Positions 1 through 9,107 of a DNA stretch of 64,000 nucleotides are shown in pieces. Source of the stretch: Sagittula marina (GTDB lineage Bacteria; Pseudomonadota; Alphaproteobacteria; Rhodobacterales; Rhodobacteraceae); assembly GCF_014196795.1 (NCBI RefSeq), contig NZ_JACIEJ010000006.1, positions 248,001 through 312,000 on the forward strand, read 5' to 3'. Within the stretch, counting starts at the first letter, position 1, and each line of letters begins with the position of its first letter. The translations under genes were made by a program, and so were the position numbers. A model generated the notes under the pieces. It had not been told where the DNA came from. It worked only from the letters and a program-made list of their open reading frames with translations, and searched no databases.

Positions 1-1156
1 TGATGTTCAAAGTGTCGATCATCTGCTCGGCTGCCTCTGCCTCGGCGCGGCCGTTCATCACGAAGCGCGGCGACATGGCGTCAAGCGTCGCAAGGCAGAG
101 GTTGTCGCGGACGTCCCCTGACAGCACCAGCCCAGACCCCTTGCGGTCCTCCGTGACGTAGGCCAGGCCTGCGTCGATCGCCTGCCGGGGGGTCGTAATG
201 TTCACCGGCTTACCGTCGATCAGGATCTCCCCCGTCGTTTCCGACGACAGACCAAAGAGACGGTCGAATATTTCGGACCGCCCTGAACCGAGCAGACCGT
301 AAAGCGCCAGGATCTCACCGCGTTTTACCGAAAAATCCACCTCGGCCACGCCATGCGCTGCGGACAGGTTGCGCACGCTCAGCGCGACTTCGGTTTCCGG
401 GGTGTTTTCCTTGATAAATTCTTCGGCGAGGGGGCGGCCGACGATCAGGTTGATCAGCCGGTCCTTGTCGATATCGCTCAGATTGCCATCCTCGACATAG
501 GCGCCGTCGCGGAACACCGTGTAGCTGTCACAGATGGTAAAGATCTCGGACAGGCGGTGGCTGACGTAGATCACGCCCTTGCCACGGGCCTTGAGGGTGC
601 GCACCGCCTCGAACAGCTGGTCGGCTTCTGCTTCGCCCAGGGCCGATGTGGGTTCGTCCATGATGATGACTTCGGCGTCATAGCTCAGGGCCTTGGCGAT
701 CTCGACCAGCTGGGTCTGCGCTACGGTGAGGTCCATCATCATGGTGTCGGCGCGGATCCCGAAATGGAAGCCATCGAGCAGCGCCTGCGCATCGGCATTC
801 ATCTTGCGGAAGTCGACGCGCCCGAGGAAACCGACAGGCTCGCGTCCGAGATAGATGTTCTCGGCCACGGTCATGGCCGGAACGGGGCTTAGCTCTTGCT
901 CAATGATGGAAATGCCATTGGTCAGTGCTTCCGATGGATCGTTGAACATCACTTCGGACCCGTTGCGCAAAAGCATCCCGCCATCGCGCTGGTGGATGCC
1001 CATGAGAATCTTCAGAAAAGTCGATTTGCCTGCGCCATTACCGCCGCACAGCGCGTGTACGGAGCCCGGCTCCAGTCGAAAGCGGCCGTCCTTGAGGGCT
1101 GGTACGCCATTGAAGGCTTTCTTGAAGCCATCGGCCACGAGCAGTGGTTGTTGCAT
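1..1156 (-). CDS. Sugar ABC transporter ATP-binding protein, two ABC domains (partial, C-terminus off the left edge)
   Basis: ATPase of a ribose/xylose/galactose-class (CUT2) importer, acting on the cytoplasmic face of a sugar permease. It reads from ATG at 1156 to the window edge: 385 codons of a family that is usually about 500 residues. The first ABC domain has a Walker A GGNGAGKST (residues 38-46), the signature LTVAQTQLVEIAKAL, Walker B VIIMDEPTSAL and the H-loop VIYVSHRL. The second domain begins with the degenerate P-loop LYGLLGSGRSE that is typical of RbsA/XylG/MglA proteins. The domain pair and degenerate second site are what identify the family. Permease and binding-protein genes presumably lie outside the window. 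The sugar cannot be told from the sequence. Confidence 0.9.
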   Translation of the reverse strand, partial: MQQPLLVADGFKKAFNGVPALKDGRFRLEPGSVHALCGGNGAGKSTFLKILMGIHQRDGGMLLRNGSEVMFNDPSEALTNGISIIEQELSPVPAMTVAENIYLGREPVGFLGRVDFRKMNADAQALLDGFHFGIRADTMMMDLTVAQTQLVEIAKALSYDAEVIIMDEPTSALGEAEADQLFEAVRTLKARGKGVIYVSHRLSEIFTICDSYTVFRDGAYVEDGNLSDIDKDRLINLIVGRPLAEEFIKENTPETEVALSVRNLSAAHGVAEVDFSVKRGEILALYGLLGSGRSEIFDRLFGLSSETTGEILIDGKPVNITTPRQAIDAGLAYVTEDRKGSGLVLSGDVRDNLCLATLDAMSPRFVMNGRAEAEAAEQMIDTLNI

Positions 1157-1194
1157 CTTGTACTCCCTGTCTGCTGTCTGTGCCCGGCGAGCGT

Positions 1195-1256
1195 CTGACT
1201 TTTGTCAGGCCGCTCCTTCCATTAGGTAAGCTACCTAAGTTCTGACATTTGTCAAA
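1195..1256 (-). promoter_or_regulatory. Promoter/operator region of the sugar ABC gene with three inverted repeats
   Basis: Reading the minus strand, TTGACA (complement of 1250-1255) is followed after 16 nt by TAGCTT, a possible -35/-10 pair. The -10 lies inside a perfect 7-bp inverted repeat, TTAGGTA-AGC-TACCTAA (1222-1238). Two more inverted repeats flank it: CTGAC-TTTT-GTCAG (1195-1208) and TGACA-TT-TGTCA (1243-1254), the latter overlapping the -35. Placement over promoter elements suggests repressor sites, but the regulator is not in view. Confidence 0.5.
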
Positions 1257-2652
1257 AAGTTTTTTACAAAGTTCAAGTTCCGGGTTTCCGTGGTGCCGTG
1301 ACGCAGGTTGCGGCCAATGCCAAGACGTCTCGACATTGAGTGAGGCAGGGCCTTGCTGGTCAAATCAGGCTTGAGAGGTGTTCAATTTTGATTCCCTGGT
1401 GCGGCGATCAGCTTTTGGGTGTGCTGGAGGGGTCGCCAATTTTGAGGATGTCGACGAACGCGTCGGGGCGCACTTGGCCGGGCTTCGGCGGGCGCCTGTC
1501 CGAGACGAGCCTTCAATCAAGCAGTTCTGCAAGGCAAAGCGGCTCTGGCGACCTTTGATATATCAGCGCAACTACCTGCGAGCTTTGGAGACCGAATCAA
1601 AGCCGATGGCAGGCATCAGGACAAGAATGCCCCATTTCGACGGCCATCGCTTGCACTCAGGTTTTGGCGGCAGGCTGCCAGTAGTGGTCTACGGTTGAGA
1701 GTTGACAAAACCCAACCCGATCAGCAGGCGCAATGAGGAGCCGGATTTACACCAAATCTTGTCCAAATGATGCTCGCTGGCTCAGAGGGGGCTTTTCGAT
1801 ACGGAGGCCGGTCTGTTGCCCTTTTCGGTTGGGCCATCTATATGCCGTGTGTAGAAACAGAAAAACCAACCCGCTTTTTTACGGCTTGGCAGCATGTCCC
1901 AACCACATAGTGAACACAATGCCGGGCGGATTTCCAATCTTTACTGATATAATTAAGGCCTGTCGATCGACATACGGGGCGCGCCGTTCTGAGCGGCATA
2001 GCCACCTCGCTAGCGACGCCGCCATTTCGCACTTCCAGATTGTGAAATTTGCGCAAAGAGATGGCGATTTCGTTTCGTTCTGCCAAAGTTGCCCGAACAG
2101 ATCTACACCGGTGTTTCCGGAGCCGTGATCCTCTGTCGCGTATATGAAGCGCGCCTTCGCAACACGGCAAGCATCGGCTCTTTCTACCATATTTGGCAGC
2201 AGGACGGACGCTGCGGGAGATAAGATTGCCCGCCCAAAGTCATGCGAGATGAGCGCTTGCGTGCTATCTACTATTTTGTACGGAAACTCTGGACGCGCGG
2301 TGCCAAATATTACGCCCGACGAAGTGTATTTCGGCGACGCCCACTTGACTATGCCGTGCGATTTAACGTGGACGATTGGATGCACAGCCTCAAGGCTGTT
2401 GACGAGCGCATCGCCGCAGGAGATCTAGATCACGAAGCTGCCGAAATGGTGCTTCGCGGTGCACTGAAGGTCGACCTCATGGCCTTGGTGAAGGCCAAGT
2501 TTTTCGGGATGGCCTGAAACCGAAGGAGATACGCTTCCCTGTTCCTCAGGCGGAAGAAGAAGGTCAGTGCCAAGGTTATACCTGTTGATGCCGACCCGCA
2601 CCGGACCGAGGGTAACCAAATGTGTCAAATCGCGCGTTATCTGAATTCCAGT
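1257..2652. other. Gene-poor stretch, no supported gene
   Basis: About 1.4 kb between two minus-strand genes. Several short open frames exist on both strands but none has a convincing ribosome-binding site or recognisable motif. The best candidate is a plus-strand frame at 2242-2517 (91 codons) whose last 45 residues look protein-like (an amphipathic stretch ending LVKAKFFGMA), but its ATG has no Shine-Dalgarno sequence. Base composition is lower in GC than the flanks. It may hold decayed remnants of genes. Confidence 0.4.
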
Positions 2653-3990
2653 TTATTCGTTTGCTGCAATTTTGTATTCTGTCTCGACCACATCAATGTC
2701 GAAAATCGAAATTGCGTCAGACAGTGATACGCTGTTCTTAGACAACTCAGTTGTGACGCTTGCTGTCTCGCCTACCATCGCGGCGTTTTGTTGCGTCACT
2801 CTGTCGAGTTGCGAAACCGCAGTATTAATTTCCGTCAATGTAGAGGTTTGCTCTTGGAGGCCGGTTACCACAGTTCCGATCCGTTCGCTTATCAGCTCAA
2901 CACCGCGGAAAATCGCTTCCAAATCGCTGCGAGCCTTTTTGACCAGATCGGCTCCTTCCTGAACGTGCTCAGTGCTTTGACCTATAAGAGATTTGATTTC
3001 CTGGGCAGAGGCGGCTGACCTTTGGGCCAGCTGTCGCACCTCGGAAGCAACGACGGCGAAGCCTCGGCCTGCCTCTCCTGCGCGTGCGGCTTCAACGCCG
3101 GCATTCAATGCCAATAGGTTGGTTTGGAATGCAATATCATCAATCACCGAGATGATTTCGGATATGGATTCGGAAGAGTTCTCAATCCTGGTCATGGCAT
3201 CAGTAACGTCGTTTACGACTTTGCTGCTATCTTCCGCCGCCACTCTGGTCGTCTGCGCCTCTTTTCCGACTTCCTGCGCATAATTCGACGCGGACCTCGA
3301 ATGGTTGCTCAACTCTTCCACAGCAGCTGCCGTTTGTTCCAAGGTGGCTGCCTGAGTTTCTGTGCGCCGTGACAGATCTGAAGTATTTGATGTTATTTGC
3401 TGTGACATCGCATCAATCAAACTGGCGACATTTTGAACCCGTACGATCAAGGTCGAAACGCTTTCGACCGCGGAGTTGAAGCTGTCAGCCACCTCTCTCA
3501 TACGATCTTGTGACGGCAGGTTGATGCGATGTCTCAAATTCCCGTTGCTCAGGGCTTCGAGTCCCTTGGAAATCGCATGGATTGCTTCCCGTTGCTTGGT
3601 AATTTCGGTAGCAATTTTAGTAACTTGCACGACTTTGCCCGCTTTGTCGAAGACCGGAGCGTAAGTTGCCGAAAGCCAGATGACCTTGTCATCTTTTGTC
3701 ACTCTTGGAAATTCATCTGTGAAGAATTCGCCGTCTCGAAGTTTTTGCCAGAAGTCTTGGTAGGCTTGAGTTTCTCTGAATTTCCTCTGCACGAAAACGC
3801 TGTGGTGCAGGCCGACGACCTCTTCGGTGGTGTAGCCGAGTGCATCAACAAAAAGATTATTCGCTGCAAGGACGATGCCGTCTGGCGAGAAGTGAATAAC
3901 GGCTTGTGTGCGCTCTACAATTTGGAAGATAGCTTCCTGGGCCCCTATGGTTTGATCACCCTGGGAAGCCGTCTGATGTCGAAACCACAT
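2653..3990 (-). CDS. Soluble PAS-domain methyl-accepting chemotaxis protein
   Basis: Cytoplasmic chemoreceptor, 445 residues. The start at 3990 is chosen because GCAGGAG sits 6 nt before this ATG; an upstream in-frame ATG at 4029 lacks one. A PAS domain spans about residues 22-135 ([25 protein letters not shown]). A HAMP-like linker follows to about 190, then a long MCP signalling coiled coil with the conserved hairpin tip [20 protein letters not shown] and [18 protein letters not shown]. No transmembrane segment is visible, so it probably senses an internal or redox-linked signal through PAS. There is no C-terminal pentapeptide tether. No che genes are nearby and its base composition is lower in GC than the neighbouring catabolic cluster. 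Confidence 0.93.
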   Translation of the reverse strand: MWFRHQTASQGDQTIGAQEAIFQIVERTQAVIHFSPDGIVLAANNLFVDALGYTTEEVVGLHHSVFVQRKFRETQAYQDFWQKLRDGEFFTDEFPRVTKDDKVIWLSATYAPVFDKAGKVVQVTKIATEITKQREAIHAISKGLEALSNGNLRHRINLPSQDRMREVADSFNSAVESVSTLIVRVQNVASLIDAMSQQITSNTSDLSRRTETQAATLEQTAAAVEELSNHSRSASNYAQEVGKEAQTTRVAAEDSSKVVNDVTDAMTRIENSSESISEIISVIDDIAFQTNLLALNAGVEAARAGEAGRGFAVVASEVRQLAQRSAASAQEIKSLIGQSTEHVQEGADLVKKARSDLEAIFRGVELISERIGTVVTGLQEQTSTLTEINTAVSQLDRVTQQNAAMVGETASVTTELSKNSVSLSDAISIFDIDVVETEYKIAANE

Positions 3991-4307
3991 GCTGTTCTCC
4001 TGCCTAATCGCAGTCGGTAATAGGGGCAAAAAGCGTACAAACCTTTAATGTCCGATGGCCTTGTTGTGGGACAGAACCTTGGCGCTGTGCAGCGCAGTGG
4101 CATCAGTTTCGCCGATCGGTCCCGGTAACTGGGCACGGAAACGCACCCACAATTGGCAGTCACGTCGTTGAAAGGGTCTTCTCAAGCGTTCAAGATCTCC
4201 CGCGTTCTTCGGAAAGGCGCCCGGCGACGTTCTTGGGACGCGCGCAATTTGATCGAAGAGTGCCAGCGAAAGCCTGATTGTACCCCGAATGTCTTGCCGA
4301 AATTAAG

Positions 4308-4346
4308 GTTCCATCGTGGAACTTTTCAAGTTCGTAAAATGAACTT
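4308..4346 (+). promoter_or_regulatory. Paired inverted repeats upstream of the catabolic operon (candidate LysR-type operator)
   Basis: In the 417-bp gap between the chemoreceptor and the ThDP gene, which contains no supported gene, lie GTTCCA-TCG-TGGAAC (4308-4322) and AAGTTC-GTAAAAT-GAACTT (4328-4346). The second contains TTC-N7-GAA, which fits the T-N11-A pattern typical of LysR-family binding sites. A LysR gene closes the cluster at 14376-15299, so it is the natural candidate regulator. This link is inference. Confidence 0.35.
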
Positions 4347-4407
4347 TTGTCACGCATCGGGGGGGCCTAAGGTGATCTTCAGAAACGGATGAGGCATACG
4401 GCACGAC

Positions 4408-6054
4408 ATGAAAGATACGGCGGACACGTTGAAGTTGCACCAAGGGTTGGCCCGAGCTTTGGCTTCCCACGGGACGACCCACCTCTACGGCCTCGTCGGA
4501 GATGCCAACCTGTTCATGGTGGACGCCTACGTTGATGCAGAGCTTGGCCGCTATGTCGCCTGCACGCACGAGGCCAACGCCGTTCTGGCGGCCATTGGCT
4601 TTGCGCAAGCGACGGGGCGCACCGGCGTGGCAACGATCACGCACGGACCGGCGCTGACAAATGTGATCACGGCCTTGGCCGAGGCGGCGCGAGGCGGCAT
4701 CCCTCTTGTCGTGCTCTGCGGTGACACGGCCCCCGGTGACCTTCAGCACTTGCAGAAGATCGACCAGCGTGAGGTCGTGGCAAGCACCGGCGCTGTCTTT
4801 ATCGAGATGCGCAGCCCGGCCACCGCAATCGAGGATCTGGATCGCGCGTTTCGCATCGCGGCGCACCGCCGGTGCCCCGTTGTCTACAACATGCGGGTCG
4901 ATTTGATGTGGAATGACATTGCCGCGACCGGAACGACCGTTGCGGTGCCTGACTGCGCAATGGCACCTGCCTCGGGCGAGCCGCTGGAAGACGCAGCCGG
5001 GATGCTGGCTTCGGCCCGTCGCCCCCTGATCCTTGCGGGCCGTGGGGCCGCTACCCCACAGGCCCGCGCGGCGCTGATCGCACTGGCGGCACGGATCGAA
5101 GCCCCACTGGCTACCACGCTGAAGGCACAAGGCTTGTTCCACGGCGAGCCCTTCAACATCGGCATCTGCGGCGGGCTCAGTCATCCGACGGCCGTTGACG
5201 TCATCATGCAATCGGACTGCATCCTCGCCTTTGGCGCGAGCCTGAGCAAGCACACCACCGAAGAGCGCGCCTATACCAAGGGAAAGCGCGTGGTTCAGAT
5301 CCTCCCGGATGTGCAGGAGACGCCCCGACTTGATACAGCGACCCTGCGCCTGATCGGTGATCTCGCCGGCACCGCGACCGCGCTCACAGAGCTTCTGGAC
5401 ATGGCCGAAATTCCCGGGTCGGGGGTCACCGACCCGGACCTTGCCGAACGCCTGCGCACCGAAGCCACAGATTTTGCCAGGGTGCCGACGGCGGCCAAGA
5501 CCGCGCCGGGTACGGTAGACATGGCGCCTGCACTGCGCCGTTTGCATCAGGCCCTGCCCGAGGACCGGGTGCTTGTCGCCGACCTCGGACGGTTCGTCAC
5601 AAGCGCATGGCGCAATCTTCCGGTCACCCGGCCGCAGGACCTTGTCTACACGTCACATTTCGGTGCCATCGGCTGCGGGCTGGGTGAAGCGATCGGAGCA
5701 GCGACCTCGATTGATGATCGCCCGACCGTGCTGGTGGCTGGCGATGGTGGCTTCACCCTGTCGGGTCTGAGCGAACTTGTAACGGCTGTCCGGGAAAAGG
5801 CCGACCTGATCGTGATCCTGTGCAACGATGGCAGCTACGGTGCCGAGCATGTGCAGTTCACCAACCGCAAGATGGACCCGGAGCTGTCGATGATTGCCCG
5901 GATCGATTTTGCCACGACCTGTGCAACGCTGGGCTTCGCGACGGTGCGCGTCACCGATGACGCCACCCTTGATACGGCCTGCACTGCCATCGCCGAACGC
6001 GATGGCCCCGTCTTGATCGACCTGCGTCTCGACCCCACGATGATCGAAATGTAG
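4408..6054 (+). CDS. Thiamine-diphosphate-dependent enzyme, acetolactate synthase-like
   Basis: A 548-residue member of the acetohydroxyacid synthase/benzoylformate decarboxylase/glyoxylate carboligase superfamily. The catalytic Glu is in THEANA (Glu55), and the ThDP/Mg motif runs from GDGG (445-448) to Asn473 in CNDGSYG. The three-domain layout (PYR, central, PP) and the length fit the family. It is the first gene of a co-directional cluster with an ABC importer and ureide-type hydrolases, so it probably acts on a 2-oxo acid made in that pathway. Glyoxylate carboligase is attractive given the ureide context, but Gcl proteins are longer (about 590) and usually carry Val where most relatives have Glu, so it is not that enzyme in the strict sense. 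Confidence 0.85.
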   Translation: MKDTADTLKLHQGLARALASHGTTHLYGLVGDANLFMVDAYVDAELGRYVACTHEANAVLAAIGFAQATGRTGVATITHGPALTNVITALAEAARGGIPLVVLCGDTAPGDLQHLQKIDQREVVASTGAVFIEMRSPATAIEDLDRAFRIAAHRRCPVVYNMRVDLMWNDIAATGTTVAVPDCAMAPASGEPLEDAAGMLASARRPLILAGRGAATPQARAALIALAARIEAPLATTLKAQGLFHGEPFNIGICGGLSHPTAVDVIMQSDCILAFGASLSKHTTEERAYTKGKRVVQILPDVQETPRLDTATLRLIGDLAGTATALTELLDMAEIPGSGVTDPDLAERLRTEATDFARVPTAAKTAPGTVDMAPALRRLHQALPEDRVLVADLGRFVTSAWRNLPVTRPQDLVYTSHFGAIGCGLGEAIGAATSIDDRPTVLVAGDGGFTLSGLSELVTAVREKADLIVILCNDGSYGAEHVQFTNRKMDPELSMIARIDFATTCATLGFATVRVTDDATLDTACTAIAERDGPVLIDLRLDPTMIEM

Positions 6055-6090
6055 GGCGGCCCCGAAATCCCGCTGCGCAGTGGGGTTCTC

Positions 6091-6130
6091 GGGCGGTTGC
6101 GGCCTTCCTTCCCCGGGTACGCAACCGCCC
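6091..6130 (+). promoter_or_regulatory. Intergenic stem-loop with 10-bp perfect arms
   Basis: GGGCGGTTGC (6091-6100) and GCAACCGCCC (6121-6130) form a perfect 10-bp stem with a 20-nt loop between the ThDP gene and the binding-protein gene. No T-run follows (the next bases are A-rich), so this is not a classical terminator. It could protect the 5' end of the binding-protein mRNA or partially terminate the upstream transcript. Confidence 0.45.
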
Positions 6131-6162
6131 ATGCTATAAAAAAACCAACAGGAGTTACTTTC

Positions 6163-7194
6163 ATGGCCTTCACAAGACGCAACTTCCTAAAGACCTCGGT
6201 CGGGGCCGCGGCTCTCGGCGCGATCGGTGCCCCGGCCTTCGCCCAGTCCGACACGTTTATTGTGAATATGTTCGGCGGCCGCTGGGAAAACGACTGGCGC
6301 CAGCACGTGATGCCGAAGTTCGCCGAGCAGATCGGCAAGGACTTCGATCTCGACATCGGGCTTGGGATGGCCTGGATCTCCAACTTCCGCGCAGCCGGTC
6401 CGGACAACCCCCCGTTCCCGGCGGTCATGCTGAACGAAAAATACACCGCGATGATCCGCAACGAGGGCTATTTCGCGGAGCTTACGCCCGAAAATGTGCC
6501 GAACATGGCCGACGTGATCGAGCCCGCGATCCTGAAAGGCAACACCGCCGTCACCGGTATGCTGGCGCCGCTGGTCATTGCCTACCGCACCGACCTCGTG
6601 TCCGAGCCGCCCAAAGGCTGGGCCGACCTCTGGGACGAGCGTTTCAAGGGGCAGCTGGGCCTCTACAAGATCACCAACTCCGCCGCGACCATGATGGCGA
6701 TGTGGGCCGGTGAGCACTTCGGCTCGGGCCGCGACGACATCGAAACGGCCGTGGCGAAATTCAAGGAGCTGGGTCCGTTTCCGCAGATCGGCTATTCCGC
6801 ACAGCTCACCCCGCTGCTGTCGCAGGGCCAGGTGGCCGTGGCACCGATCGACCTTGGCGAGGTCAAGGCGATGCAAGAGGCCGGCATCCCACTCGACTAC
6901 GTTGTGCCGGAAGAGGGCATGCTGGTGTTCGACCACTCCTTCTCTGTGTTCAAGAACAGCCCCGACAAGCAGCTTGGCTTCGACTACATCAACTTCGTCT
7001 TGTCGCCGGAAATCCAGCTCTGGATGGCTGAAAACTGGCTCATCGCGCCGGTCAACAAGACCGTGGAGCTGCCCGAGGAACTTCAGAAGTGGCCCCTCCA
7101 GCCCGAAGTGGTCAGCCAGGCCATCCGGTTTGACTGGGACGAGACGCTCGCCATCATGCCGGGCTTGAACGACCTCTGGGAACGGACGATCTGA
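6163..7194 (+). CDS. Tat-exported ABC transporter substrate-binding protein (PotD/family 1)
   Basis: Periplasmic solute receptor of 343 residues. The start at 6163 is supported by AGGAG 8 nt upstream; an in-frame ATG at 6097 would add residues in front of the signal. The N-terminus has a twin-arginine motif RRNFLK (residues 5-10), a hydrophobic stretch and a cleavage site around AFA-Q (27/28), so the folded protein is probably exported by Tat. The body matches the extracellular solute-binding class linked to spermidine/putrescine-type importers (the ATPase and two permeases follow 3 nt later). The ligand is unknown; the neighbouring hydrolases suggest an organic nitrogen compound. Confidence 0.9.
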   Translation: MAFTRRNFLKTSVGAAALGAIGAPAFAQSDTFIVNMFGGRWENDWRQHVMPKFAEQIGKDFDLDIGLGMAWISNFRAAGPDNPPFPAVMLNEKYTAMIRNEGYFAELTPENVPNMADVIEPAILKGNTAVTGMLAPLVIAYRTDLVSEPPKGWADLWDERFKGQLGLYKITNSAATMMAMWAGEHFGSGRDDIETAVAKFKELGPFPQIGYSAQLTPLLSQGQVAVAPIDLGEVKAMQEAGIPLDYVVPEEGMLVFDHSFSVFKNSPDKQLGFDYINFVLSPEIQLWMAENWLIAPVNKTVELPEELQKWPLQPEVVSQAIRFDWDETLAIMPGLNDLWERTI

Positions 7195-7197
7195 GTT

Positions 7198-8256
7198 ATG
7201 GCGACGGTTGAAGTCAGGGATCTGCGCAAGCGGTATCAGGATTTCCTCGCACTCGACGGGGTGTCTCTGAAGGCCGAGAGTGGCCAGCTGGTGACCCTCC
7301 TGGGGCCGTCAGGTTGCGGCAAGAGCACCACCTTGCGGTGCCTTGCAGGCTTTCTCGAGGCGAATGGTGGGGAAATCACGGTAGACGGGGAGTCCATCCT
7401 CGGGACCCCGGCCAACCGTCGCGGTTTCGGCGTGGTCTTTCAGAACTATGCTCTCTTCCCGCACATGACCGTAGCCGAGAACATCGGCTACGGTTTGAAA
7501 ATCCAGAAGCTGCCCAAACCGGAGATCACCACACGGGTGCACGACGCGATGAAGCTGGTGCGCCTCGACGGTCTCGGGGATCGGTTGCCGCGCGCCATCT
7601 CGGGTGGTCAGCAGCAGCGGGTGGCGCTGGCGCGTGCCCTGGTTTTGAAACCCAAGCTGCTCCTGCTCGACGAGCCGCTGGCCAACCTGGATGCGCGCCT
7701 GCGTGACGAGGTGCGCTGGCTGATCCGCGACTTGCAGCAGCAGTCCGGCATCACCGCGTTCTACGTGACCCACGACCAGTCCGAGGCGATGGCCATGTCG
7801 GACATGGTGGCCGTGATGAAGGCGGGGCGTGTGGCGCAATTCGCGACCCCGCGCGAAATCTACCAGAAGCCGGTGGAACGCTACGTCGCCGACTTCACCG
7901 GCGAGGCAAACTTCATCCCATGCCAGTCGGTGACACCGCATGGAGAGGGCCGCTATACCATCTCCGCCGCAGGGGTCACGCTGGAATTGGCGGGTGTCCC
8001 GGGCATCACCGGCCCCGCCGAGTTGCTGCTGCGTCCCGAGGCACTTTCGTTGACCACGCCCGAGGCGGGCACCTTCCGCGGAACGGTCACGAAATCAGCC
8101 TTCCTCGGTGCGGCGCTGCATTGCGAGATCACGCTTAACGATGGATCGGTGCTGAAGCTGGCCGCCGAGCCGAACCACCATGTGGTGGCCGGCAAAGAGG
8201 TGGGCATTGCTATCGACCACACCCACGCCTGGTTGATGCCAGAGGTCACGCCATGA
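7198..8256 (+). CDS. ABC transporter ATP-binding protein (PotA-like)
   Basis: ATPase subunit, 352 residues, driving the importer encoded by the adjacent genes. It has Walker A GPSGCGKST (36-44), a Q-loop in VVFQNYALFPHMTV, the signature ISGGQQQRVALARAL, Walker B LLLLDEPLANLD and the H-loop FYVTHDQSEA. The last third (from about residue 240) is a TOBE/OB-fold domain, as in PotA/UgpC/MalK proteins. It begins 3 nt after the binding-protein stop and overlaps the first permease by 4 nt (ATGA), so translation is probably coupled. Confidence 0.95.
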   Translation: MATVEVRDLRKRYQDFLALDGVSLKAESGQLVTLLGPSGCGKSTTLRCLAGFLEANGGEITVDGESILGTPANRRGFGVVFQNYALFPHMTVAENIGYGLKIQKLPKPEITTRVHDAMKLVRLDGLGDRLPRAISGGQQQRVALARALVLKPKLLLLDEPLANLDARLRDEVRWLIRDLQQQSGITAFYVTHDQSEAMAMSDMVAVMKAGRVAQFATPREIYQKPVERYVADFTGEANFIPCQSVTPHGEGRYTISAAGVTLELAGVPGITGPAELLLRPEALSLTTPEAGTFRGTVTKSAFLGAALHCEITLNDGSVLKLAAEPNHHVVAGKEVGIAIDHTHAWLMPEVTP

Positions 8257-9107
8257 CCCTGCGCAATCCGAAACTTCTGCTGGCCATCCCGGCCATCGCG
8301 CTGATCTTCGTCTTCATGATCCTGCCGATCACGAACATGGTTGAGATGAGCTTTCGCACCCCCGGTGAATCGGCGCCCTTCGGCGACGATTTCACCATGA
8401 TGCATTACGACCGCATCCTGAGCGACGGCTACTACTGGGCCGTGCTCGGGCGGTCGCTGCTGACCGCTGGCGTGGTGGCGGTGCTGTGTCTGATGGTCAG
8501 CTATCCCATCGCGTGGCACATGTCGAAGGCCACGGGCATGAAGGCGGTCTTCCTCTATGCCTGCATCGCGTCCCCGCTCATGACCGGGGTGCTGGTGCGC
8601 AACTTCGGCTGGATGATCGCCGCCGCGCTGAACGGCCCGCTGAACGAGGTGTTGCTCGGTTTGGGGATCATCGAGAGGCCGCTGCGGCTGTTGTTCACCC
8701 AAGGGTTGGTGATTTTGGCCTTGGTGCACGTCTTCGTGCCCTTCATGGTTCTGCCGATCAACAATGCACTTCGCAACATTTCTCCGACGCTGGTCGAGGC
8801 GTCCTCCTCTATGGGCGCCAGCCGCCGAGAGGTGTTCCGTGACATCATACTGCCGCTGAGCTTCCCCGGCATCTATCCCGGCATGATCCTTGTCTACGTG
8901 CTTGCCGTGGCGGCCTACGTGACCCCCGCGCTGCTGGGCGGACAGATGGTCAGCTACATGCCGACGCTCATCATCGGTGAACTCACCGGCACCTTCCAAT
9001 GGCCCTTCGGCTCCGCGCTGGCCATCGTGCTGTCGCTCTCGAGCATCCTTGTCGTGGTGCTGTTTACCGCGCTCACGTCACGTCTCATGGAAAGGTCCAA
9101 GGCATGA
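8253..9107 (+). CDS. ABC transporter permease (PotB-like)
   Basis: Inner-membrane permease of 284 residues with about six hydrophobic segments. The first is at residues 7-30, following a short basic N-terminus. The cytoplasmic EAA loop is visible as LVEASSSMGASRREVFRDIILPLSFPGI, which docks the ATPase. The gene overlaps both neighbours by 4 nt. Similarity is to the spermidine/putrescine/2-aminoethylphosphonate permease group. Confidence 0.94.
   Translation: MTLRNPKLLLAIPAIALIFVFMILPITNMVEMSFRTPGESAPFGDDFTMMHYDRILSDGYYWAVLGRSLLTAGVVAVLCLMVSYPIAWHMSKATGMKAVFLYACIASPLMTGVLVRNFGWMIAAALNGPLNEVLLGLGIIERPLRLLFTQGLVILALVHVFVPFMVLPINNALRNISPTLVEASSSMGASRREVFRDIILPLSFPGIYPGMILVYVLAVAAYVTPALLGGQMVSYMPTLIIGELTGTFQWPFGSALAIVLSLSSILVVVLFTALTSRLMERSKA

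Noticed and set aside
2242-2517. 91-codon plus-strand frame with a protein-like C-terminus
   Set aside because: No ribosome site before its ATG, no family recognised, and surrounding DNA is gene-poor; mentioned only in the region entry.
4408-6054. Naming the ThDP enzyme glyoxylate carboligase
   Set aside because: Although the ureide context suggests it, the protein keeps the standard catalytic Glu (Glu55) and is shorter than typical Gcl.
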